Below, in pieces: positions 43,983 through 51,640 of a stretch of DNA of 64,000 nt; the first letter of the stretch is position 1; each line of letters opens with the position of its first letter. The stretch is taken from NCBI RefSeq assembly GCF_009765785.1, contig NZ_LMUT01000025.1, positions 331,159-395,158 on the forward strand, in the 5' to 3' direction. The notes below the pieces were generated by a model. It was not told the DNA's origin and ran no database searches. It saw nothing but the letters and a program-made list of their open reading frames with translations. The stretch is from Granulicella sp. L46 (lineage in GTDB: Bacteria > Acidobacteriota > Terriglobia > Terriglobales > Acidobacteriaceae). Both the position numbers and the translations under genes were made by a program.

Positions 43983-44702
43983 AACAATGGGAAGGTAGCT
44001 TTAGTAACGGGCGCAAACAAAGGGATTGGGAAGGCGATCGCGCGAGGGCTGGCGAGGGATGGCTTTGTGGTCTACCTGGGAGCGCGCGATTTGGAGAAAG
44101 GAAAGGCCGCGGCAGAGGAGTTACGGGAGGAGGGAGAGGTGCGAGTTATTGCACTGGATGTGGCGGATGCCAGATCGGTGACGGCGGCGCGGCAGACGAT
44201 CGAGTTGGAGGCCGGTCAACTCGACGTACTGGTGAATAACGCCGGCATCAGTTCTGCACCGGGATCGAGGTTCAGTGTGCCGATGGTGGAAACTGCGGAA
44301 AATATGCGCGCCGTTTACGAGACGAACGTGTTTGCGGTGGTGACGGTCACCAATGCGTTCATCCCGCTGCTGTTGAAGTCGACGGCCGGGCGTATTGTCA
44401 ATGTGACCAGCAAGCGGGGATCGATTGGCGAAGAGGGCGCGTGGGTTGGGCGGCCGAACATGGCGTACTCGAGCTCGAAGACGGCGCTGAATGCCATCAC
44501 GGTTCATTATGCACGGAGTCTTGCGGAGACGACGGTGAAAGTAAACGGCGCGGCTCCGGGTCATGTTGCGACAGACTTCAACGGGTTTCGGGGAACGCGC
44601 ACCCCCGAAGAAGGAGCAGCGGTGGCGATTCGATTGGCGAAGTTGGGGAGTGAGGGCCCGAGCGGACTTGTGTTTGAAGACGAGACGCAGCTGGCGTGGT
44701 GA
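43965..44702 (+). CDS. Short-chain dehydrogenase/reductase (SDR)
   Basis: A 245-residue classical SDR. The cofactor motif TGANKGIGKAIARG is at residues 15-28, NNAG in the middle, and the active-site Tyr and Lys in YSSSK at about 168-172. The TGxxxGxG and DVAD region favour NADP(H) or NAD(H) binding, and acyl or carbonyl substrate is unknown. Starts considered are GTG 43965 (GAGG four bases upstream) and ATG 43974. MarR-divergent SDRs are frequently stress or detoxification reductases. Confidence 0.9.
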   Translation: MVDMTTNNGKVALVTGANKGIGKAIARGLARDGFVVYLGARDLEKGKAAAEELREEGEVRVIALDVADARSVTAARQTIELEAGQLDVLVNNAGISSAPGSRFSVPMVETAENMRAVYETNVFAVVTVTNAFIPLLLKSTAGRIVNVTSKRGSIGEEGAWVGRPNMAYSSSKTALNAITVHYARSLAETTVKVNGAAPGHVATDFNGFRGTRTPEEGAAVAIRLAKLGSEGPSGLVFEDETQLAW

Positions 44703-44866
44703 TGCTGCCTGGCAACTGACAGGCCGCGATACATCCTGTTGTCGGCTGCGGGGCTGGACGAAGATGCTTCGTAATCGAGGCGAGTATTATGATTCAACCG
44801 CGAAGGATTGCCTGTCCGATGGCGTCTTGCGGTGTACGTCTTCCATGCCTTGAGAAAGTTGGGCTC
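44703..44866. other. Intergenic between SDR and Crp-type regulator
   Basis: No gene or strong regulatory element was seen. The ORF frame beginning at 44789 runs into the regulator gene, but its first 26 residues are not family-like. Confidence 0.35.
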
Positions 44867-45580
44867 ATGAGTATGCAGACATTCAAGAACATCGTTCTCC
44901 AGCGGCTGCATCCTGAGGTGATCGACCGGCTGGAACTGCAGCGGGTCGAGCTGCCGGTGGGCCGGGAGATTGAATTTCCGGGGAGTGGCATCGCAAATCT
45001 GTTCTTCATCGAAGAGGGCATCGCTTCGATGACGGTGACGTTCAAGGACGGCTTCGAGGTGGAGGTTGCGCTGGCTGGGCCGGAGGCGATTCTCGGAACA
45101 TCGTGCATGATGGGGACGCGCCGGAGCCTCAATCGGGTCTATATGCAGATTGGTGGCTATGGGTACTCGTCGGTAATGTCTGTGGCGACCAGGGAGTTCA
45201 AGCGCGCCGAACAATTTCATGATCTGACGTTGCGCTATCTGCAGGCGCAGTTTATTCAGTCCGCGCAGACGGCGGGTTGCAATGCGCGGCACAGCGTGGA
45301 GCAGCGGATGGCTCGGTGGCTTCTGCTTTGTTCCGATCGAGTGGGGGACCGGGTGCTCCCACTGTCGCATGAGTATATGGCCGACATGTTGGGTGTTACG
45401 CGGTCGAGCGTGACGGTGGTGGCTGGGCATCTACAGGAACGGGGTCTCATCCATTACACGCGCGGCAAGATTACGCTGGTCGATCTGGCCGGGCTGGAAG
45501 CAATTTCCTGTGAGTGCTACCGGGTGGTGCGCGATCACTTGCGCAGTCTTGCGGACCGTGACGAGGCGTACGGCGCCTAG
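44867..45580 (+). CDS. Crp/Fnr-family transcriptional regulator
   Basis: A 237-residue protein with an N-terminal cyclic-nucleotide-binding-like beta roll (PVGREIEFPGSGIANLFFIEEGIASMTVTF, about residues 24-53) and a C-terminal HTH (LSHEYMADMLGVTRSSVTVVAGHLQERGLI). The phosphate-binding cassette residues of true cAMP receptors are not evident, and no four-cysteine FNR pattern is visible, so the effector is unknown. ATG 44867 was chosen over the upstream 44789. Confidence 0.85.
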   Translation: MSMQTFKNIVLQRLHPEVIDRLELQRVELPVGREIEFPGSGIANLFFIEEGIASMTVTFKDGFEVEVALAGPEAILGTSCMMGTRRSLNRVYMQIGGYGYSSVMSVATREFKRAEQFHDLTLRYLQAQFIQSAQTAGCNARHSVEQRMARWLLLCSDRVGDRVLPLSHEYMADMLGVTRSSVTVVAGHLQERGLIHYTRGKITLVDLAGLEAISCECYRVVRDHLRSLADRDEAYGA

Positions 45581-45604
45581 GTCCTGCGCGGACGGCGAGA
45601 GTTT
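45581..45604. repeat. GTCCTGCGCGGACGGCGAG dispersed repeat, copy 1
   Basis: GTCCTGCGCGGACGGCGAGA is followed by GTTT. It is repeated at 48708-48731 and partly at 56885-56900, while CCTCCGCGGACGGCGAG at about 46081 and GGACGGC fragments are looser matches. All lie between genes. Internal GTCC...GGAC arms can form a short hairpin. Function unknown. Confidence 0.5.
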
Positions 45605-45613
45605 AAGTGCGGA

Positions 45614-46075
45614 CTAGGCTGGCTGGTTGGCGGCTTGCTGGAGGGTGGCGATGTCCATTTTTTTCATGGTCATCATGGCGCGCATGCCGGCGGGGTGGTT
45701 GATGTACTTGTAGACGTCGGTGGGGACGATCTGCCAGTGGAGGCCGAACTTGTCCTTGAGCCAGCCGCACATGATTTCGCTGCCGCCGTCGGCGGTGAGC
45801 TGGGACCAGTAGTTGTCGATCTCGGCCTGGGTTTCGCATTGGACGCTGAAGGAGAAGGCGTCGGTGGGCGGGTGGCCGGGGCCGCCGTTCATGAAGGTGA
45901 CTTGCTGGCCATTGAGCTCGAGGTCGAGGACGAGCAGGGCGCCGACAGGGAGAGGGCCGGCTTCGTTGCAGCGAAGCTCGCGGAGCTTGCGGCTGTTGGG
46001 GAAGGCGGAGAGGTAGAAGTCGGCGGCGGTTTCGGCGTTGTCGTTGAACCAGAGGAAGGGAGTGATTTTGTTCAT
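45614..46075 (-). CDS. VOC/glyoxalase-like protein (PhnB type)
   Basis: A 153-residue protein with the PhnB-like 3-demethylubiquinone methyltransferase-like fold: MNKITPFLWFNDNAETAADFYLSAF, then FSFSVQCETQAEIDNYWSQLTADGG, CGWLKDKFGLHWQIVP, and a C-terminal helix. Members of this VOC subgroup often bind metal and small molecules, but catalytic roles are varied, and no metal ligand set can be fixed by eye. It is convergent with the Crp-like regulator. Confidence 0.85.
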   Translation of the reverse strand: MNKITPFLWFNDNAETAADFYLSAFPNSRKLRELRCNEAGPLPVGALLVLDLELNGQQVTFMNGGPGHPPTDAFSFSVQCETQAEIDNYWSQLTADGGSEIMCGWLKDKFGLHWQIVPTDVYKYINHPAGMRAMMTMKKMDIATLQQAANQPA

Positions 46076-46188
46076 GTGTCCTCCGCGGACGGCGAGCTTC
46101 GTGTGGCGCGCATACTTTCTGCGCAGAATTCTACTGCTGAATTTATGACGGTGGCCAGGGTTTTATGGGTGAGCGGGCACCTCGTTCT

Positions 46189-46228
46189 CCCACCCATCCG
46201 CAAAAACGCGTATGAATGGGGCACCCGG
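46189..46228. repeat. REP-like dispersed hairpin, copy B
   Basis: Contains CCCACCCATCCGCAAAAACG then CGTATGAATGGGGCACCCGG. The stem pairs CCCAT with ATGGG. The organisation parallels copy A at 5037-5077, with differences in the arms. It lies between the VOC and DUF1684 genes. Confidence 0.55.
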
Positions 46229-46246
46229 GAGTTGGTGGGGGGCGGA

Positions 46247-47158
46247 CTAGTCGTAGCGTTTTTCGCCGGCGGGGATGGCTACCGGGAGGCGGTTGGCTTC
46301 GGTGGGGAGCGGGCAGGTGGCGTAGGGGGTGTAGCCGCAGGGTGGGTTGTGGGCATAGTTGAAGTCGAGGACAACTGTGCCGGGTTTGGCGAGGCCGTTA
46401 GAGGGGAAGGCGGTGTTTAGGAAGCGGCCGGCGCCGTCGGTGGTGGTGCGGCTGGTGAGGTCGCGGAAGTCGAAGAAGAGAGAGTTGTCTTCGACCAGGG
46501 GTTCGAGCTTGTAGGTCTTGCCGGCGATCTGGAATTCAGCGTAGCCGGGAGCTTGCTCGTCGCTGGACTGGCCGAGGACGTTGAGGATGTGCACGGTCTT
46601 CGCGGGGGTGTAGGGGACCCACCTGGCGGTGATGCGGAGGGCCGGGTTGGGGGCGTACCAGTTGAGGCCGCGGAAGTGGACGCGGGTGGGGGCGTAGGCG
46701 TCCTTGATGCGGAGATAGTAGCGGTCGCCGCGATGGATGACGGTGATGTGGACGTCGCCGGAGAATAGATCGGAGGGGTGGGGTGTGTCGTCGGCGGCGA
46801 GGGCGGCGGGGCTGGGCGCGGGTTTGCCGTCGAGGAGGACGGAGGGGGAGAAGCCTTCGGTTGGGGGGAGGAGGGCGACGTGTCCGTTGTGCTGCTGGAA
46901 GATGCCGAGGTGCACAGGGACATGCTGGAGTTGGAGCTTGTTGTCGGACGCGGAGCCTGCGGTGATGTTGCCTTCGGGGAGCCATTGGAGGGCGACGAGG
47001 GTGAGCCAGCCGTCGGGCTGAGCGAGGTTGTCGGCGTAGGCCTTGCGCCAGTGGTCGAGGTCGGCGGTGGTTTGGGCGTGCGTTGTCGCGGGGATGAGGG
47101 ACGAGAGGCAGAGCGTGAAGGCGGCGAGGGAGGCGCGGATGGCGGCGCGAGAGGTCAT
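46247..47158 (-). CDS. Secreted DUF1684 domain protein
   Basis: A 303-residue exported protein. A signal peptide (MTSRAAIRASLAAFTLCLSS... ending THAQ) is followed by a DUF1684 domain: HWRKAYADNLAQPDGWLTLVALQWL at the N-terminus, and FLNTAFPSNGLAKPGTVVLDFNYAHNPPCGYTPYATCPLP near the end, a strong family signature with conserved cysteines. The frame is open far upstream, but ATG 47158 starts the signal peptide, with 47176 as an alternative. The family has no known activity. Confidence 0.82.
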   Translation of the reverse strand: MTSRAAIRASLAAFTLCLSSLIPATTHAQTTADLDHWRKAYADNLAQPDGWLTLVALQWLPEGNITAGSASDNKLQLQHVPVHLGIFQQHNGHVALLPPTEGFSPSVLLDGKPAPSPAALAADDTPHPSDLFSGDVHITVIHRGDRYYLRIKDAYAPTRVHFRGLNWYAPNPALRITARWVPYTPAKTVHILNVLGQSSDEQAPGYAEFQIAGKTYKLEPLVEDNSLFFDFRDLTSRTTTDGAGRFLNTAFPSNGLAKPGTVVLDFNYAHNPPCGYTPYATCPLPTEANRLPVAIPAGEKRYD

Positions 47159-47251
47159 GACTAAAGCGTACGACATGCGGGCGCGGCGCGGAGGGGCGAG
47201 GGGGTGGGCGTCTTCAAGGAATCTGGGTTGGGGACACCTGCTTTGCGCGAT

Positions 47252-47286
47252 GCCCCACTCATCGCAAAGGGTGCGATTAGTGGGGC
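47252..47286. other. Strong 15-bp stem-loop
   Basis: Arms GCCCCACTCATCGCA (47252-47266) and TGCGATTAGTGGGGC (47272-47286) pair with one mismatch around a five-base AAGGG loop. It lies 45-79 bp downstream of the ferritin-like gene stop. There is no T-tract after it on the minus strand, so a simple rho-independent terminator is not supported. It shares the upstream module CTTTGCGCGAT with the repeat at 48766-48828. Confidence 0.5.
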
Positions 47287-47330
47287 GTACAAACCTGGGA
47301 GAGATGCAATAGAAACTCGGAGAGAAAAAG

Positions 47331-48491
47331 TTAGAACGCCAGGCGGATTGCGGCATCGGCTCGTTCGGCCAGGCCTTGCAGGGTGTTGAGGAACAGCTTG
47401 CTTTGGCCGGTGAAGAGGCCATCGGCGGTGAGGCTTGCGACAGCCGCAACAGCGCCCGCAAATCTATCGGTCAAGGGACGAATGATCGCGACATGAGGGA
47501 GGTCAGGGCTGATGAATTCGCAGGGGACGGGGAAGATGAGGCTGGGTTGAACGAGTGTAGCTGGTTTGAGTGGAGGATTGTTGAAGAAGTCGGGAAACGA
47601 TAGGCCGGAAATGGGGTCCTTGAAGGGCGCGACAGGTTGCTGGACACCATTGCCGGCGAAGTCGACCCATTCGAGGAAGTGAGCGATTTCGTCACCGCCA
47701 ATACCGAGGGTGATTTGCAGCACCTCCGGGTCAGTCACTTTTTGACTCATCGCGGCGTAGAGGCTCGATCCACCTTGTTCAATCATGCCGAAGTGGAAGG
47801 CGGCTACATTGGCGATGGCCTGGATGTGCTCGTTGCCTTGGAAGTTGGAGTTGGCTGCGCCATTGAAGTCGGCATCGTTTCTGGGGATGGCGGTTACGTT
47901 GTTGAGGGTGATGGCCTGCGGAAAGGAGGCGCCGAGGTCGGGATTGGTTGTGCTGCGGTAGCGAACGAACCAGCTAGTATCAACATTGAGGTGCATGAGG
48001 TTGGTGAGGCGCGGCTTGAGGGAGGAGCCTTGCGCGGTGCTGCCTGGCAAGGTTGCGAACTGGCTGAGGTTGACGGGCTCGGCACCCCTGGATTCGAGAT
48101 AGGCATTGAGGAAATTAGCGTGGCTGACTTCATCGAGGGTGTTGCTGGTGATGTACTGCGGGCCGTCGGTATCGAGGTTCGATAACGCGACTTGATAGTT
48201 GTTGAGCGGCGGGGTTGGGGTTGGATTGACCTCGATGGGCTGGTTGTTGCCGATGCCGCCGAGTTCCGCATACTGCGTCCAAAGGTCAGACTCGATCAGT
48301 TCTGCAGCCGCCAGAAAACGGAGGATGGCGATGTCCCCCTCATTGAGTCTGCCGCGCTCTTGTGCACGAGCAGAAGTTCCATTGGTTAACAAACCGGCGC
48401 CCACTGCTGCTGCGCCTCCTGCCAGTATGCCGCTCTTCATAAATGAACGGCGGTCGACTGGACGCTTGGTGTTGATCACTGAATTTTTCAT
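47331..48491 (-). CDS. Tat-exported ferritin-like domain protein
   Basis: A 386-residue protein with a twin-arginine signal peptide (RRSFMKSGILAGGAAAVGAG, about 14-33). It has ferritin-like domain helices containing acidic and histidine residues (AAELIESDLWTQYAEL, EVSHANFLNAYLESRG, and later EHIQAIANVAAFHFGMIEQGG and DEIAHFLEWVDFAGNG). Such PF13668-type proteins may bind di-metal centres. The Tat signal implies folding or cofactor insertion before export. No associated genes were recognised. Good start at ATG 48491. Confidence 0.85.
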   Translation of the reverse strand: MKNSVINTKRPVDRRSFMKSGILAGGAAAVGAGLLTNGTSARAQERGRLNEGDIAILRFLAAAELIESDLWTQYAELGGIGNNQPIEVNPTPTPPLNNYQVALSNLDTDGPQYITSNTLDEVSHANFLNAYLESRGAEPVNLSQFATLPGSTAQGSSLKPRLTNLMHLNVDTSWFVRYRSTTNPDLGASFPQAITLNNVTAIPRNDADFNGAANSNFQGNEHIQAIANVAAFHFGMIEQGGSSLYAAMSQKVTDPEVLQITLGIGGDEIAHFLEWVDFAGNGVQQPVAPFKDPISGLSFPDFFNNPPLKPATLVQPSLIFPVPCEFISPDLPHVAIIRPLTDRFAGAVAAVASLTADGLFTGQSKLFLNTLQGLAERADAAIRLAF

Positions 48492-48707
48492 CGGTGTCTG
48501 CCTGTCGTGATGTTGTGAAGCGAGTCGCTTGTTTTGGAAGTGACCCGCGGTTCACAATAGGCGCGCGAGAGAGCCGTGCGTGTCGCGGAAATGTCAAACG
48601 AATGTCTTTCCGCGCGTGTGAAAACCAGCTGATTTATTTGCGATAAATTGATTCGTTTTATGTCATCGCGGCGGAAGTTTTCTACGTCCAAGGCAAGGCT
48701 GACGATG

Positions 48708-48731
48708 GTCCTGCGCGGACGGCGAGAGTTT
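48708..48731. repeat. GTCCTGCGCGGACGGCGAG dispersed repeat, copy 2
   Basis: Identical over GTCCTGCGCGGACGGCGAGA plus GTTT to copy 1 at 45581-45604, about 3.1 kb away. It lies 35 bp before REP-like copy D. Confidence 0.55.
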
Positions 48732-48765
48732 TTGTGGTGGGGATGGAGAGGGGCGGGGCGGTCGC

Positions 48766-48828
48766 GCTTTGCGCGATACCTACCCTGTCCGGCGGTCAAG
48801 ACCGGCAGACGAGAATGGGGCACCCGGT
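48766..48828. repeat. REP-like dispersed hairpin, copy D
   Basis: Contains the GCTTTGCGCGATACC module that also starts the 47252 stem-loop region, then CCGG...CCGG-type arms and the shared GAATGGGGCACCCGG end of copies A and B. It appears to be a composite or diverged member of the family. Confidence 0.45.
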
Positions 48829-48840
48829 TCTGTGGAAGGT

Positions 48841-49683
48841 TTAGCTGGCTTCGGCATGGTCTACGCGTTCTACGGGCGCGGTGACCATCTTGCTGGTGTC
48901 TTTCATCGCGGCGATGGCTTCGTCGTAGCGGCCGCGGACGGAGTTGGTGCGGATTTGACCCATCTCTTTCAGCATCTGCGTGCCGTCTTTGAGGTAGCTG
49001 ATGCGGCTGCGCTCATCGTGGCCCCAGGTTACGGGGACTTCGACGATGGTGTATTTGAGCTTGCGCGCGATGAAGAGGATTTCGGGGTCGAAGCCCCAGC
49101 GCTCGATAGTCTGAAGGCGGAAGATGGTTTGCGCAGCGTCACGCTTGAAAGCCTTGAAGCCACACTGCGTGTCCTTGAAGGGAAGGCCCATTACTTTGCG
49201 GGTGACCCAGTTGAAACATCGGCCGAAGAAGCGGCGGTAGAGAGGCTGATGGACGGTCTGCTTTTGCTTGTCGAGCCAGCGGGAGCCGATGGCTACGTCG
49301 GCGCCGGCGTCGATTGCGGCGATGAGGCGCTCGGCTTCTTCGATGGGGGCGGAGAGGTCGGCGTCGGTGAACATGACGATGTCGCCGGAGGACTGGAGGA
49401 GGCCGTTGCGGACCGAGTAGCCTTTGCCGCGGTTGCCGGGATTCTGAATGAGATGGAGGCGGGGGTGCGAGGCCATCCATTGCTGGACGATTGCTGGAGT
49501 GTTGTCGGTGGAACCGTCATCGACGACGAGGATGTCGGCATCCCAGGAGCGGGCATCCACGCAAGCGAGCACACTGGCGAGGGCCGCTTCGATGCGAGCG
49601 CTCTCGTTGTAGGCGGGGATGACGATGCTGAGGCGCGGAGGAGGCATAGAGTTGGGTGGCCGATCCGGGTGGGGGAGTTCCAT
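48841..49683 (-). CDS. GT2 glycosyltransferase, dolichol-phosphate mannosyltransferase-like
   Basis: A 280-residue GT-A transferase. RLSIVIPAYNESARIEAAL begins near residue 16. DILVVDDGSTDNTP follows near 46-59 and MFTDADLSAPIEEAERLI (DAD motif) near 100-117. VTRKVMGLPFKDTQCGFKAFKR near 151-172 is a DPM1/polyprenyl-phosphate sugar transferase signature. It lacks the C-terminal membrane segments seen in many bacterial homologues. ATG 49683 has AGAGG seven bases upstream. The lipid and sugar substrates are inferred from family only. Confidence 0.87.
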   Translation of the reverse strand: MELPHPDRPPNSMPPPRLSIVIPAYNESARIEAALASVLACVDARSWDADILVVDDGSTDNTPAIVQQWMASHPRLHLIQNPGNRGKGYSVRNGLLQSSGDIVMFTDADLSAPIEEAERLIAAIDAGADVAIGSRWLDKQKQTVHQPLYRRFFGRCFNWVTRKVMGLPFKDTQCGFKAFKRDAAQTIFRLQTIERWGFDPEILFIARKLKYTIVEVPVTWGHDERSRISYLKDGTQMLKEMGQIRTNSVRGRYDEAIAAMKDTSKMVTAPVERVDHAEAS

Positions 49684-49883
49684 GCGATGTCCTCTGCGGG
49701 CGGTTGGCGGATGGCATGCAGCCGCGGGATCACGACAGAAAAGATGCACTGGAACACTGAGCCCGGGTCGCCTTCCATCCTATGATATTTGTTAGACGGG
49801 CGCACGGGTGGGGAGCGTCGAAAATATGTGGCGCGGGTGGCACGCCGGGACGGTGGCGCGGCGTAACTGATAGACTCAAGGCC

Positions 49884-50963
49884 ATGTCGGAGCCGTTCAC
49901 CCCGCCACCAGCCCCGCAGCAGGATCCTCGCCAAACACAAGGCCAAGCGCCGTATCAGACGCCGTACCAGGCGCCGCGGCCGGAGTTTCGCGGACCGTAT
50001 CCGGCGGGCTATGCGTATGGGCAGGGAGTGCCGGCTGGCTATCCGCCGAGGAACTCGGCGTGGCCATGGGTGGTGCTCACCCTCGGGATCTTCGCGCTAG
50101 GATTGATTGCCCTGAGCATCTTCTTTGCGTCGCTGGCGAAGACCTTCAATATGGATGCCGGCGGCAGCAATATGAATTTTGGCAATGACTCGATTGCCGT
50201 GATCGACATCTCCGGTGTGATTACCGATGCAGACACGGAGAAGATCAGCAAGCAGTTGGAGCGGTACGGAAACAACGGCAGCATCAAGGCGATCATCCTG
50301 CACATCGATTCGCCGGGCGGTGGGGCGGCGGCGTCGCAGGAGATTTACCACGAGGTGCTGCGGATTCGGGAGCAGAAGCATAAGAAAGTGATCGCGTCGG
50401 TGGAGTCGGTCGGGGCTTCGGGTGCGTACTATATCGCTTCGGCTTGCGACAAGATCTATGCGAATCCAGCGTCGGTGGTGGGATCGATTGGGGTGATCAT
50501 GGAATGGACCAACTATGGCGACCTGATGAAGTGGGCAAGGCTGAAGCCGGTGGTGATTTCGCATGGAGAACTGAAGGATGCGGGCGATCCGACGCGCGAT
50601 ATGACGCCCCAGGAGCAGGCGTATTTTCAATCGCTGGTGGACAACATGTACGGGCAGTTTGTGCATGATGTCGCGGTGGGACGGCACACGACGGATGCGA
50701 AGATTACACCGCTGGCGACCGGCCAGGTGTGGACGGGACAGCAGTCTCAGCCGCTGGGATTGATTGACGCGCAGGGTGGATTTCGTATGGCGTTAATGGA
50801 TACGGCACGATCGGTGGGAATTTCGGGGGAGCCAAACGTAGTTCGTCCGTCTAAAGAGAAGCGGGGCGTTTTGGGTCTGCTGAATGATGACGCGGACGGA
50901 ATCTTCACAAACCCTACGCAGATGCTCAATCGTTCGCCCGGTTTTTATTTCCTCTGGAAATAG
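49884..50963 (+). CDS. sppA: Signal peptide peptidase SppA (S49 family)
   Basis: A 359-residue membrane serine peptidase. A cytoplasmic Pro/Gln/Tyr-rich tail (about residues 5-53) precedes one transmembrane helix (WPWVVLTLGIFALGLIALSIFFASLA). The S49 domain contains the conserved IDSPGGGAAASQEIYHEV, SVGASGAYYIASACDKIYANPASVVGSIGV (with catalytic Ser and nearby Lys positions) and a C-terminal subdomain. The proline-rich tail is unusual. It should degrade cleaved signal peptides in the membrane. ATG 49884 was chosen over the open upstream frame at 49782. Confidence 0.87.
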   Translation: MSEPFTPPPAPQQDPRQTQGQAPYQTPYQAPRPEFRGPYPAGYAYGQGVPAGYPPRNSAWPWVVLTLGIFALGLIALSIFFASLAKTFNMDAGGSNMNFGNDSIAVIDISGVITDADTEKISKQLERYGNNGSIKAIILHIDSPGGGAAASQEIYHEVLRIREQKHKKVIASVESVGASGAYYIASACDKIYANPASVVGSIGVIMEWTNYGDLMKWARLKPVVISHGELKDAGDPTRDMTPQEQAYFQSLVDNMYGQFVHDVAVGRHTTDAKITPLATGQVWTGQQSQPLGLIDAQGGFRMALMDTARSVGISGEPNVVRPSKEKRGVLGLLNDDADGIFTNPTQMLNRSPGFYFLWK

Positions 50964-51175
50964 GCTGCGCCGTCGATTGGCGGCAGAGGGACGGACGTCG
51001 TAGCGGGGAATGTTCACAGAAGGACAGAATAGTCGGGTTACGATATGGTGCTATAGTGAAGCAAATGCGGGCTTTGCGGTAGTGAATGCGGTTTCTCCCA
51101 GTTTGCCGCGTCCTTCCGGGGACGGCACACGTCAACAGGTTGAGCTAGTGCCAACACGTTACTGCAGGAGGGTAC

Positions 51176-51535
51176 ATGACGAAAGCGGAATTAGTCGATC
51201 ACGTGACTGCCCTAGGGGATCTTACTCGCCGCGATGGCGAGGTGATTGTCGAGACGCTGTTCGACTCCATCATCGAAGCATTGAAGAGCAACGATAAGGT
51301 TGAGGTTCGTGGATTCGGGAGTTTCCGTTCACGGCAACGCAAGCCGCGGACTGGGCGCAATCCGAAGACCGGGGAATCGGTCGCGGTGCCAGCCAAGCGG
51401 GTGCCGTACTTCAAACCGAGCAAAGAGCTTCGCGACCTGGTGAATCCGGGCGAAGCGAATGGCGCGGGGAAGAAGAAGACGGCGGCCGCACACGAGGCGC
51501 ATGTCGTTGATCCGCATCATCCTCCCGCGATGTAG
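51176..51535 (+). CDS. HU/IHF-family DNA-binding protein
   Basis: A 119-residue nucleoid protein. MTKAELVDHVTALGDLTRRDGEVIVETLFDSI and the beta-arm segment RGFGSFRSRQRKPRTGRNPKTGESVAVPAKRVPYFKPSKEL are typical of HU/IHF. A C-terminal extension of about 25 residues is His/Pro/Lys-rich and not normal for HU. A GGAGGGTAC leader gives a strong ribosome site. It bends and compacts DNA. Confidence 0.9.
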   Translation: MTKAELVDHVTALGDLTRRDGEVIVETLFDSIIEALKSNDKVEVRGFGSFRSRQRKPRTGRNPKTGESVAVPAKRVPYFKPSKELRDLVNPGEANGAGKKKTAAAHEAHVVDPHHPPAM

Positions 51536-51625
51536 CCGTTTCTGGCGACAGAGCGGGGATTAATGTTGGCGGAACGTTTATCGGGCGTTGGTGTTTTTGG
51601 TCACACCGCGCCGCGCCTGATTCAC

Positions 51626-51631
51626 TATAAT
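51626..51631 (+). promoter_or_regulatory. TATAAT element ten bases before the reductase ATG
   Basis: A perfect TATAAT ends ten bases before the ATG at 51641, with no ribosome binding site between. If it is a -10 element, transcription would start at or near the ATG, giving a leaderless mRNA. The best -35-like element is weak and poorly spaced. Confidence 0.35.
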
Positions 51632-51640
51632 TTTAGAAAT

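Larger units (their letters stand above)
48492..48840. other. Intergenic gap with two repeat families
   Basis: This 349-bp region upstream of the ferritin-like gene holds a repeat copy at 48708-48731 and REP-like copy D at 48766-48828. No gene supported. Confidence 0.45.
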
